Assembly (NCBI RefSeq): GCF_000715075.1
Contig: NC_134082.1
Span: forward strand, 137,752,948-137,816,947
DNA length: 64,000 nt
Direction: 5' to 3'
Source of the DNA: Nicotiana tabacum
Taxonomy: Eukaryota > Streptophyta > Magnoliopsida > Solanales > Solanaceae
The position numbers and the translations under genes were made by a program. Positions 1-10,881 of the stretch are shown piece after piece (positions within the stretch are counted from its first letter, which is position 1; every line of letters begins with the position of its first letter). Below the pieces are notes generated by a model. It did not search any database. It saw only the letters and a program-made list of their open reading frames with translations, and was not told where the DNA came from.

Positions 1-2869
1 TCGCGAATGTGATGGTCGGGGGGAAAGACCATCGTGAACGTGAGAAACTCTTCGTAAACGCGAAGTCCTTTCTAGACGCAATGCTTTGCGAACGCGACAG
101 GCCCTTCGGGAACGCGAAGAAGGCTTGTCCAATGTTTTAAAAACCAAACTTAAATTGGGAATTGACCATTCTTTCATATTTTCAAAACCAAGGAAGCTTA
201 GAGGCGATTTTCAAGAGACAAGTTGTTCCCCAAAGTGTTGGTATATGATTCTAAACCACTTTCTTTCAATTACCCACTGTATTTCATCAATTTTCATCCA
301 AAAATCTAGGGTTTTTGTGGTAGAAATTGGGGGTTTGGGTAGAATTAGGGATTTTCGTATAATTGAGATTTAGACCTCGATTTGGGGTCGGATTCCGAAG
401 CTAATTACATATTTGGGCTCGTGGGTGAATAAGTTTTGGTCCGAACCTTGAGTTTTGACCAAGCGAGCCCTAAGTCGATTTTTGACTTTTTGGGGAAAAG
501 TTTGGGAAAACTAAATTTATGCATTGTCATTGATTCCTTTAGCAATAATTGATGATATTGAGTTAACTGTGGCTAGATACAAGTGGATTGGAGGTGAAAT
601 CTAGAGGAAAAACGGTATTTGAGGCTTGAGTTTGGCCATGGAGTCGAGGTAAGTGTTGTGGCTAACCTTAGCTTGAGGGATTAGGTGTTGTTGCCCTATT
701 TGCTACGTGTTTAGCTATTGAGTACGACGTATAGGTGAGGTGATGAGTATCTATACGTTGTTGTCGGTTCATAGCTGTTGAAACCTAATTTTTCCCTCAT
801 ATATTTTAAAATGTGCATATACACTTTCAAAATATTGTACATGCATTTACAAACATGCACAAGTGTTTTACAATTTTTTCTATTATTTTTAAAGACCTTA
901 AATCAATTTATTTATGCATTTTTAATTATATAAATATTCAATAATTATACCTCATATTACTTTACAATGATTTAATCATCTAAATTCATCATTTATGCGC
1001 ATATGAGTGTTCAAATATCTTAATTGTATTTATTACAATTACATTTGAATTTTAAGACTATAATTGCATATTTTGCAATAATAGCCCATACATATGCATA
1101 ACTACATTATCTATACAGAAAATGACTTTTTATATTTTATCATATTAAGTAATTATTTTAAATCACCTTCATGCATGAAATCATTTTTATTATTTAATTA
1201 GCTATTTTTTACAAATTGTTTTATTAACAAATTAGGTATTTAACAAATAGCCCTTTGATTATGCCTAAATTCGGACCCCCCTAAGTCCAATTCCAATTCA
1301 AACCCCAACCCACTTAAACCAAACCCAAACCTTAGCCCAATTAAATCCAACCCACCCCAACCTGGAACTAATCGTGACCGTTGATCTCCGAGATCAACGA
1401 CCCACATTACCCCTTTCCTTTTTTAATCCAAATAACCCCCAAACCCTACTCAATCTTCAGATATTGCCGCCCTTGAATCCCTCTTCTTCTTCATTCTCTC
1501 TAAAACCATCCAAACCCTAGATGCGCCGTCACCCCTAAACCTCCCAAACCCCTTCGATCCCTAACCAAATATGAGGTCATTTGGTGTTTTGCTACCCTAT
1601 CTAACCTATTACTTCTGCTGGTTGTTCGATTCTCGTTGTTTTTTGAGGTAACTTCAAAGAGGTTCGATTTAGAGTCGACCTAGGCTTTAGTTTCCTTATT
1701 AACACCGCCTTGTGTTCATCAACTTTTGTGAGTATCGTTGGTTTTGTGGTTGTGGTTAGATTTTTCCTTTACCCCGCTCCTTTTCTCAAAACCCTCATCT
1801 TTTCAACGTGAATCTTTTCACATCTTTGTAGATCTAGAGTGATTTTGAGTTTATCCAGTAGTTTTCTTTTAAAATCTCTTGTTCTCTTTATTGTTAATCG
1901 ATTTTAGTACCCCTCTAGATTAGGGTTTTACTTCCTTGTTATTTACTATTCAAATCTCTTTGGATCAGAAAAGATTTCGAGTTCCTATAGAATTTTTCTT
2001 TAAAGATCTTCTGTTTTCCTTGTTGTTAATCGATCCTAATATTCTCTAAGAACTAGGGTTTCAAATCGTCTGTTTCTGCGAAACTTTTCTAAAATTCCTA
2101 TGTGTTTGATTATCTTTTTTCGCAGGTTCTTTCATGACGATGTTCCAGTTTTAGTTTGTTTGGTTATTTCATTGCTCACTTCAATATTCGCCAGTTATTC
2201 ATGAGTAATTGATTGCTTACCTAAACTGTCTAGAGTTTGAAATTTGCTTTGTTTACTGAGGTGATTACTTCCTATAATTTTATCTATTTTCCTTATTTTA
2301 GGACTCCTAGTTGGTACTACCTTTCTTAATTGTTTCTATTAAGCTCAATTTATGGGCTGACTGCCTTGCCAACCCCAAATTGGTCTCTATTTACTTGTGT
2401 TACCTTATTTGTGTGATTAATTGCCCTGCTACTTGCCGGATTTTCAGTGTTCTGACTCTAATTGGCTATCAGACTTACCACTTACCTTATTTAGACCTCA
2501 ATCCCGAGTTATTTTTGAATACAATCCCATGATCTTTGCCTATTGATTGGCCCTGTCATACCTAATTGATTGACTGATTATTTTCTTTGCCTTATTTGCA
2601 AACCATTAAACTGCTTTACCTTATTTACTTTACTTTACTCAATGCTACATAAGCCTCACTCTTTTTCTTTTAACACATACGCACACAGAAATAGAAAGAC
2701 ACACAAAGTTCTTACTCTCATCCTCCATCACAATCTTCTACTCTTTGTTTGTTGCACTGTCTAGCCGGCTGGAAGCTAAGGCTAGACCTTTGGACCATGT
2801 TTGCTTTACTCTTCTATTTCTATCTCTTAACTGGTATGCCTCCACTTCTGCTATCAATTCAAACTTCTA

Positions 2870-3130
2870 TGTGATCAAGTCTGTATGCTCCTTATAATTA
2901 GCATGTCTTTTCTTATGTTTAACTAAACCTATGTGTTTCCCTGTAATCAACATTAAAACTATGTCTTTCCTGTAGTCAGCATGTCTACTTCGGTTTAAAT
3001 AGACCTATGTGTTTCCTGCTTTCAGCATGTTTACTTCTGTTTTAACTAGACCTATGTGCTTCTGTTTTCAGCATGTCTACATGTTTGCTTATATGTGAAC
3101 TAGACCTATGTCTACTTATTTCTCAATTAA
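2870..3130 (+). repeat. Degenerate tandem repeat inside the Ogre-like solo LTR
   Basis: A unit of roughly 55-60 bp with the cores ACCTATGTG and CAGCATGT recurs about four times with sequence drift. Such internal arrays are common in very long LTRs. No coding signal is visible. Confidence 0.6.
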
Positions 3131-3884
3131 CATGTTCTTTCTATCCTATTTTAAATGTTCACCCCTAATAGACTTCGGATTGATGATGCTCCCCACCCCT
3201 GATGCCCTTCATATATGATTGTCTGATTGGTAATCTGACCCTAGCATGACATTTCTTTATTTAATATTTGTTTATATACCCACCTAGTAACAACTAGTAA
3301 ACTAAGTTGAAACTTTGCTTGAAGTGATCCTGTTTCTGTCTACTGTTGGATTGCTAGAATTTTTTTTAAATGTTGAATGACTCTGTTCGCTCCTCACCTC
3401 CTGAAAATCCAAAACTATTTTCTTAAAACTATCTCTTGTTTTCAACTCCTACTCTTAGAACATCTAAGGTCTTGCCCCTCCAGTGTGAGCATTTCCTAGG
3501 AGTCCATGAGACTCCTCTGAACTTTGATACACAGGGGCTGGCTCTCCACAACTTGCTCACAAAATGTTTCTTTAAATGTTTTCTGGTGTGAGCATTGCCC
3601 GGGGGCCCTGAGGCCCTTGGTAACTTTGAGACACCAGGATACCATTGGGTGCACTATGAGAATATTGACATGTCCATACTTGGTTGAAGGCCTGGTTTTC
3701 CAGGTTTACTTTTAGACCTATCTAGGCTTCCCATAGTTTAGCAGTCTCATTTCTGTAATTCATTCATTTTTGGTCTGTAATAACAATTCTTGTAAAACAG
3801 ATATTGGGGATATTAGTAAAATGGGAGGGACTTTTATATATATTTTGCGGGGAAATCGGGTAGAAATCATTCTTTTAGGACTGT

Positions 3885-4075
3885 TATGATACCATGCCTA
3901 TAGGGTTTAAATTAGTTCTTGCATTTAGATACCATATCTATAAGGTTTAAACCAGTCCCTGCATTTAGATACCATGTCTATAGGTTTCAAAATCAGTTTC
4001 TGCCCTTAGAACTCATGCCTATAGGATTTCAACATGTTCCGCACTTAAAAATCATGCCTATAGGGTTTAAGATAA
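3885..4075 (+). repeat. Degenerate ~45-bp tandem repeat inside the Ogre-like solo LTR
   Basis: The core CATGCCTATAGGGTTT or a close variant recurs about five times at roughly 45-bp spacing. A chance 64-codon ORF across it is a by-product of the periodicity. Confidence 0.65.
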
Positions 4076-5305
4076 AATCAGCCGCTAAAATTAGTAATCA
4101 GTTTACGGCCTAATTTACAGCTTAGACACTCGTTTATGAAAATCCTGTTCGTTTATCATTCAGGAAAACGTGTAGGTTGTTTGAGTTCTGGTTTTAAAAG
4201 ATTACTTTCTTGCTTCTTGAAACTGCCAAGATTCAAGAAGTAATAAAATTAGTAGGCAAACTGATTAGGTATTTGCTGCCCCGCTTTAATAAAACTACTA
4301 CATATGTTGTGCTCTTCTAGATATCCTGCTATAGGACTTTTAAAGTGTTTGAATACTGTTGTTTGAGACGTGCAACTACCTGCTTATTTATGGAGGTAAA
4401 TGTGAGCCTTTAACTGTTCCTTTATCTAACAGTCCTATTTGTTTTGCTTGTCACTTAGATTTTCTCCTTTTAAGCACTATAGGAAAGTCTAGATCCACCT
4501 TAACTAGAAGTCCTAAACACCTCCAGGACCATAAGTAAGGGACGGGTAATGCACGCATAGAGTACATTTAATTCAAATTGTTTATATAACCATTAAGGGG
4601 AGGGAATCGGGTAGTAAATGATATGATGACATGTGCGCTAATGCTACGTGTAGCACCCCAACTTGGGGACGATTACCAAGTATTGCACATATGTGATCCT
4701 ATAGGCTAAAAAACATAGGACCCCTTTTACCCCTTGTTTTAAACGTAATATCTATTTGTCTAAATTTCTTTGTTTGCTTATAAGACTAATTCACCTAATT
4801 CGAGTTTGGCCAAGACCCACCATTGTGGACCTCAAGGGGTTCCTAACACCTTCCCCTCAAGGTTATTTCGAGCCCTTACCCAATCTCTAGTAACACAAAC
4901 CGGTTTATGAGTTATTTGTTTTAGGTGCCCTAATGTACCATGAATCCGTTAGGTGGCGACTCTTCAAACTCCATATCCAATTCCCAAAAGGAAATGAGTT
5001 GTCCCAAAGGAATGTCGAAAACCGGACTCCACAAGGAAAAAGGGGGGGGGGGTGACAATAGCATGTGAGTGAGCCTTATACTTGTGACTGTTGTATTCCT
5101 TTATACACACCACTCATTCTTTAACTGGTTAATTCTTCACGTTAAATAAGTTTTATTATGATTTTCACTGTTTTGGATATTGGTTGAGTATTGACTTAAG
5201 TTAAGATTTATATTGTGAAGTTAACTGATGAAATGAGGTTGTTTATTGATGATTCCCTTGTCGGGTTGTTATTATTTCTGTTGTTTGGGTGATGAAGAGT
5301 GTAAA

Positions 5306-5508
5306 GCACAAAGGGTGATGCCGTGCCATATTTTGTGAGTTTTAATGCACGAAGTGTGATGCCGTGCATATTATGATATTGATAATGCACGAAGGGTGAT
5401 GTCATGCCATATTATGAGAGAGTTAAAGCATGAAGGGTGATGCCGTGCTGTTTCTTTTGTTTCTTATGGTAAGGATGAGAGTAAAAGCACAAAGGGTGTT
5501 GCCTTGCA
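5306..5508 (+). repeat. Stem-loop repeat array in the 5' LTR of A
   Basis: Five degenerate copies of a 21-nt element GCACG-N11-CGTGC, with loop core AAGGGTGATGC, spaced about 45-60 bp. The ends of each copy can pair. The equivalent array in the 3' LTR is at 14790-15005. Function unknown. Confidence 0.7.
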
Positions 5509-6196
5509 CATGTTGTTATGTTATAATTTCCATTGGTTCAAGCATGACATTACTGAGGTTCTGTACTGTATTATTTTCTGAATTTGATATTTCCCTCAGC
5601 ATGTTCCCCCTTTCCGTTATTAACTGTTAAATTTCCGTTACTGTTATTTCTTCATATATCATTTAACTGCACAGGTTCATGTTATTTGACGTGTCCTAGC
5701 CTCGTCACTACTTCGCTGAGGTTAGGCTCGGCTCCTACCAGTACATGAGGTCGGTTGTATTGATACTGCACTCTGCACTTCCTGTGCAAATTTTGGTGCC
5801 AAACCTCATGATTAGAGTTGGGTTGCTGACTTCAGTCCATCAGGAAACCCAAGGTAGATCTGCTGGCGTTCACAGACCCTGGAGTCCCCTTCCCCCTATC
5901 TCAGTTTTCATGTTTTCTTTCATTTCGAGAATAAATGTATTTTCCTTTAAACCAGTATTTGTAGAAATTCTTAGACGTTCATAAATTGTGACATCAGATC
6001 TTTTGGGTAGTCGTGTGTTAGTGTTTTAAATTGTTATAAAATTTCTACACTTCTTAATTGTTTAGTTTAAAGTATTGTTAATTACTATTTTGGTTAGTGA
6101 TTAGCATGCTATAATTGTATTTGTTTTCTTGCCTATAATTATAAGAGTTAGGCGCTATCACGATCCCGACAGTAGGAAATTCAGGTCGTGACAAGT

Positions 6197-6208
6197 TGGT
6201 ATTAGAGC
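6197..6208 (+). promoter_or_regulatory. Primer binding site, tRNA-iMet type (one mismatch)
   Basis: TGGTATTAGAGC lies 3 nt after the LTR end TGACA. The canonical plant tRNA-iMet complement begins TGGTATCAGAGC; a C to T change is seen here. It would prime minus-strand DNA synthesis. Confidence 0.85.
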
Positions 6209-6391
6209 ACTAGGTTACCTAGGTCTCACAATTCACGGACAAGCTAGGTAGAGTTTGAGGGATCAGTACGGAGACGTCTGTGCTTATCCCCTAGAGGATA
6301 CAGAGTTTAGGAATAACTTCACATCTATTCTTCTCTATCGTGTGATTTGATTTCTCAATTCTAATTGAACCGCTACTCTGTTCTTTCGTAG

Positions 6392-7238
6392 ATGGTGAGA
6401 ACACGTACGGCTTCATCAGCTGATCAGCAGCCCGAGCACCTAGCGGCAGCTCCTATAAGGGGTAGAGGATGAGGCCGAGGCAGGGGCAAGGCTCAGACCA
6501 GAGCTCGAGCAGCCGCACCAGCGGTGGAGCCTCAAGTAGAGTTTGATGATGAGGTTCTAGCCCAGACCATTCTAGCAGGGCCAACTCAGGTTTCAGAGGG
6601 GTTCATCTCTACCCTGGTACTTCAGGATGCTTTGGTCCGTCTAGTGGGCCTTATGGAGAGTGTTACTCAGGCCATCATACTTCCTGTGGCACCAGCCATC
6701 TCTCGGGCTGGGGAGGAGCACAGACTCCCACTACTCACACTCCAGAGCAGATGTCTCCTCAGTTTCAGACTCCAGCAGCTCAGCCAGTTGGGCTAGTTCC
6801 GCCAGGTGTTGTAGCCCAGACTTGTGATGGATCAACTATTTCTTCTGATGCTTTTTGGAGATTGGATAGGCTTACCAAGATTTTCACCACTACATATGGC
6901 GGTACATCTTCAGAGGATCCCCAAGACTATTTGGACAGTTGTCACAAAGTTTTACGGAATATGGGGATAGTGGAGACCAATGAGGTCGACTTTGCTTCTT
7001 TTCATCTGTTAGGTTCTGCCAAGAAATGGTGAAAGGATTTTTGTTTGGCCAGACCAGTTGGGTTGCCTGCTTTGACTTGGGACTAGTTCTCTCAACTATT
7101 TCTCGAGAAGTTCCTTCCTGTCACCTAGAGAGAGGACTATCACAGGTGGTTCGAGCATCTTCAACAGGGTTCCATGACTTTCACTCAGTACGAGACTAGG
7201 TTTGTCGATTTGGCTCATTATGCTCTCCTTATGCTCCC

Positions 7239-7286
<48 letters not shown>

Positions 7287-7990
7287 GAGGAGGTTTATCG
7301 AGGGACTCACTTAGCCTATCAGATTGCAGATGGCTAAAGAGACAGGGAGCGAGATTTCTTTCCAAGATGCGCCCAATATGGACATGCGAGTTGAGATGAT
7401 TTTAGCTCGGGGGAGTGGTGAGGGGTTTGACAAGAGGCCACGTCAATCTAGTAGGTTTAGTGGTGCCTCGTCTGGAGGCAGTGATTCTTTTGGTAGAGGC
7501 CATCCTTCCAGGTCATCTCATTCAGCACTTTAGGCTTCTCACGGTGCTTCAGGTGGCCATGGCTCTCATATACAGTATTCTGATCAGCTACCCTACAGTG
7601 CATCACCAGCTCCTATTAGTGAACCTCTGCTCCAGAGTTTTCAGGGTGGTTACTCAGGCCGTCAGGGTCAGTTTCAGGGTCAACAGTTTTAGCAGCTTAG
7701 GTCTTGTTATACTTGTGGCGATCCGAGGCACATTGCTAGATTTTGACCTCGAGCATCGAGCCGTTCTCAGCATCAGGGTTCCCATGCCATAATTCCGGCA
7801 CTAGGTGTTCCACCGCTCGCTCATCCAGCTAAGGGTAGGGGTTAGGCATCTATTGGTGGAGGTCAAGGTATTAGAGGTGGATATCAGGCCACTAGAGGTA
7901 GAGGCCAGCCAGTAGGAGGCCGTCCCAAGGATGTAGTTCAGAGTGGTGGGGCCCAGACGCAATGTTATGCTTTCCTAGCCAGGCTTGAGG
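6392..7990 (+). pseudogene. gag: gag pseudogene of element A
   Basis: The protein would be the capsid/nucleocapsid precursor. The start MVRTRT is shared with the other elements in this window, and a pyrimidine tract ending TAG abuts the ATG. After an RG-rich N-terminus the frame meets a TGA near 6472, then shifts near 6780 into the capsid core (motifs DPQDYLDSC and FASFHLLGSAKKW, about 6900-7032). A GA microsatellite has grown inside the core. The nucleocapsid knuckle near 7704-7746 reads CYTCGDPRHIARF, and the last cysteine codon is now a stop. Several other stops are present. Gag/pol boundaries are approximate. Confidence 0.85.
7243..7283 (+). repeat. (GA)n microsatellite inside gag of A
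   Basis: An uninterrupted 41-nt GA run sits where element B reads 'acagatcgagagagg' (TDRER). It encodes an Arg-Glu run and appears to have expanded from a short gagaga seed in the gag codons. Confidence 0.95.
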
Positions 7991-9538
7991 CTGAGGCATC
8001 CAATGCCGTTATCATAGGTACAGTTTCAGTTTGCAGTAGAGATGCTTCAGTTCTATTTGATCCAGGGTCTACATACTCCTATGTGTCATCTTACTTTACT
8101 TCGTATTTGGTTGTGCCCTGTGATTCTTTGAGTGCTCCTGTATATGTTTCCACACCGGTGGGTGATTTTATTATTGTAGATCGTGTTTATAACTCGTGTG
8201 TGGTTATTATTGGGGGTCTTGAGACTAGTGTAGATCTCCTACTTCTCGATATGGTTGACTTCGATATTATTTTGGGGATGGATTGGCTGTCACCTTATCA
8301 TGCTATATTGGACTATCACACCAAGACCATGACCTTAGCTTTGTCGGGGTTTCCTCAATTAGAATAGAGAGGGACTCCTGGTCATTCTACCAGCAGGGTT
8401 ATTTCTTATATGAAGGCTCGGCGCATGGTCGAGAAGGGGTGCTTGGCTTATTTGGCTTATGTTCATGATTCTAGTGCGGAGGTTCCTTCCATGGATTCAG
8501 TACCAGTTGTTCTTGAGTTTCCAAAGGTATTTCCTGCAGACCTTTCGGGGATGCCACCTGACAAGGATATTGACTTTTGCATTGATTTGGCTTCGGGCAC
8601 TCAGCCTATTTCTATTCCGCTATACCGTATGGCCCCACCAGAGTTAAAAGAATTAAGGGAGCAGTTGCAAGATTTGCTTGATAAGGGCTTTATTAGGCCC
8701 AATGTCTTGCCTTGGGGTGCGCTAGTGTTGTTTGTAAAGAAAAAGGATGGATCGATGAGGATGTGGATAGATTATCGGCAGTGAACAAAGTCACCATCAA
8801 GAACAAATATCCATTGCCGTGGATTGATGACCTATTTGATCAGCTTCAGGGTGCCAAGGTGTTTTTGAAGATTGATTTGAGGTCTGGCTACCATCAGTTG
8901 AGGATTAGGGCATCCAATGTCCCTAAGACAGCTTTTCACACCCGGTACGAGCATTATGAGTTTCTAGTGATGTCATTTGGGTTGACAAATGTCCTAGCAG
9001 TATTTATGGATTTGATGAACCGAGTGTTCAAGCCCTATCTGGATTCCTTTGTGATTATTTTCATTGATGATATCTTGATTTGCTCCCGCAGTCGAGAGGA
9101 GCATGAGCATCATCTTCGGATTGTTCTTTAGACTCTGAAAGATAGCCAGTTATATGCTAAGTTTTTGAAATGTGAGTTTTGGTTGAGTTCAGTTGCATTC
9201 TTGGGTCACGTTGTATCATCAAAGGGTATTCAAGTGGATCCTAAGAAGATTGAGGCAGTCAAGGACTGGCCTAGGCCCACATCAGCTATAGAGATTTAGA
9301 TTTTCCTAGGTTCGGCAGGTTATTACCATCGGTTTGTGGAGGGGTTTTCATCTATAGCAGCCCTGATGACCAGGTTGACGTAGAAAGGTACCTCGTTCAG
9401 GTGGTCGGACGGGTGTGAGGCGAGCTTTCAGAAGCTCATGATAGCTTTGACTATGGCACCGGTGTTGGTATTTCCCACGGGTTCAGGGCCCTATATAGTA
9501 TATTGTGATGTATCTCGTATTGGACTTGTTGCGGTATT
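7960..9538 (+). pseudogene. pol: pol pseudogene of A, protease and reverse transcriptase part
   Basis: The aspartic protease site is FDPGSTYSYVSS near 8056 (usual pattern D-S/T-G). A linker with [11 protein letters not shown] follows. RT runs from about 8560 ([11 protein letters not shown]) through [12 protein letters not shown] to the catalytic FIDD near 9063-9071, which is intact, and then FLGHVVSS. It is broken by a TAG at 8365-8367, a frameshift near 8784, and stops near 9129 and 9297. The RNase H start (YCDVSRIGL, about 9500) is cut by the solo LTR at 9539 and resumes at 10882. Confidence 0.9.
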
Positions 9539-10881
9539 TGATAAGTTGGTATTTTACCAACTTATGTTGTCTTTAAGCCTATATTTTTGCTATGTTTGAG
9601 TGATAAAATCGTGTGTTTGATGTCATTTACTTCTATTTTACAGGTTGTATGTGAATTAGAAGTAATGGTGAAGAAACCAAGTGAAAACAAGTCAAAAAAG
9701 AGCTAAAATAGACAATGAAAACCTTCCCATTGATTTACTCTTCGCGAACGCGAAGAAGCAGGAAGCCAGACCTTCGCGAACGCGAAGTACCTACTGCGAA
9801 CGTGAATCATCAGGACTCAAACCTTCGCGAATGCAAAGCTTAAGGAAAACAAATCTTCGCAAACGCGAAGGTATAGTCGCGAACTCGAAGAAGAAACTGT
9901 GCAGAAAAACTAGGCACTTCTGGAAATTCACAACTTTGACCCCTAACCATTTAATTCACAAACCAACTCATTTGTAAATTATCTTTTGGCTTATTTTCAG
10001 TCTTAGGACCAGAGAGAACAAGTTTGGAAGCTAGGGTTTATGCACTTACACTTGGGTTTTGAAGATTTGAAGATTGTGGTTAAGAATTTCTTATTCATTT
10101 GAATTCATTTCTTCATTTCCTTGCTTTGTATTGAATATCTAAGTGTGTCATATTGTATTCAACACTTGAATCTTGTTTACGGAAATAATCATATTTAAAG
10201 TGTGGATTAAATACCTTGTTGTTCTTGTGTATTGAATGATTTTGTATCTTTTATGAAGTGAGTTATTGTTACTTTAACTATTCTTGTTCTTTAATGTTTC
10301 CAAAAAGATTAGCTAACCCTAGGACTCGCCCATTAACTCCGAATTAATTTTGGGGAAGATTATTTGGGGTTGGGAAAGACTAATTAACAAGAACTTGAGG
10401 TTTTAACCCTCATTTTATAGATTTTACATAGGGATAGGATTGATCTACTTGTAGCCATAATCGGGTGTGATTAATCTTCTAATTGTTTTTGGAATAATTC
10501 AATTAGGAAGTCTTATTATTCTTTGGAAGAAGCTAATATAGAATTATTACCCGAGGTTTATTAATATAAAGTCACTCATATTTGTAAAATCGTGAAATAC
10601 ATTGGATCGTTACTTGAGTGTAATTCCCAATGCATCCATACTTGTAGCCATTGATCATTTTACTTGCTTTCTAGGTTAGTTTACATTTCCGCATTTAGGT
10701 ATAAACATTTTCTAAAATATATCTTAGTGTTTGGTATTGCATAACAAGTGATAATTTTCTTACATTCATAATCACTTATATATTGTTCTTTGTGGGATTC
10801 GACCCCGACTCATAGTTGGGTAAATTATATTGCATACAACCGTATCCATTTACTTTTCAGTAGTAGATTTTGATGTCATCA
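9539..10881 (+). repeat. Solo LTR (1343 bp) inserted in RNase H of element A
   Basis: TG...CA ends and GTATT duplications at 9534-9538 and 10882-10886 prove the insertion. It begins with a perfect hairpin: an 11-bp stem at 9541-9551 and 9555-9565 with a TTT loop. Bases 9740-9895 carry five or six TTCGCGAACGCGAAG-like palindromes. The 3' part 'gggattcgaccccgactc' recalls Athila-type LTRs from memory, with modest certainty. A 98-codon ORF at 9681-9977 crosses the palindrome array and has no recognisable domain; I do not call it a gene. Confidence 0.85.

Larger units (their letters stand above)
776..5057 (+). repeat. Solo LTR of an Ogre/Tat-like Ty3/gypsy element (4282 bp)
   Basis: The insert starts TGTTG, ends TGACA and is flanked by ATAGC on both sides (771-775 and 5058-5062). 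The empty site is preserved at 14546-14550 in the 3' LTR of the host element. It has no gag or pol, so it is a solo LTR. The great length and the 3' region (a ggtggcgactct motif, then a G-rich run before the end) recall Ogre/Tat LTRs; that family call is from memory. Short ORFs inside it look like chance. Confidence 0.88.
1..6193 (+). repeat. 5' LTR of element A, interrupted by a solo LTR
   Basis: Bases 1-775 match about 13770-14550 of the 3' LTR, and 5058-6193 continue that match, so this is the partner LTR with an insertion at 776-5057. It ends in TGACA directly before the primer site. It holds a palindrome array at 1-118, a perfect GAGGTAAGT donor-like site at 646-654 and a stem-loop array at 5306-5508. 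The first ~950 nt lie outside the window. Confidence 0.9.

Noticed and set aside
9681..9977. 98-codon ORF as a small basic protein gene
   Set aside because: It runs across a palindrome array in a solo LTR; the basic residues come from the CGCGAA repeats.
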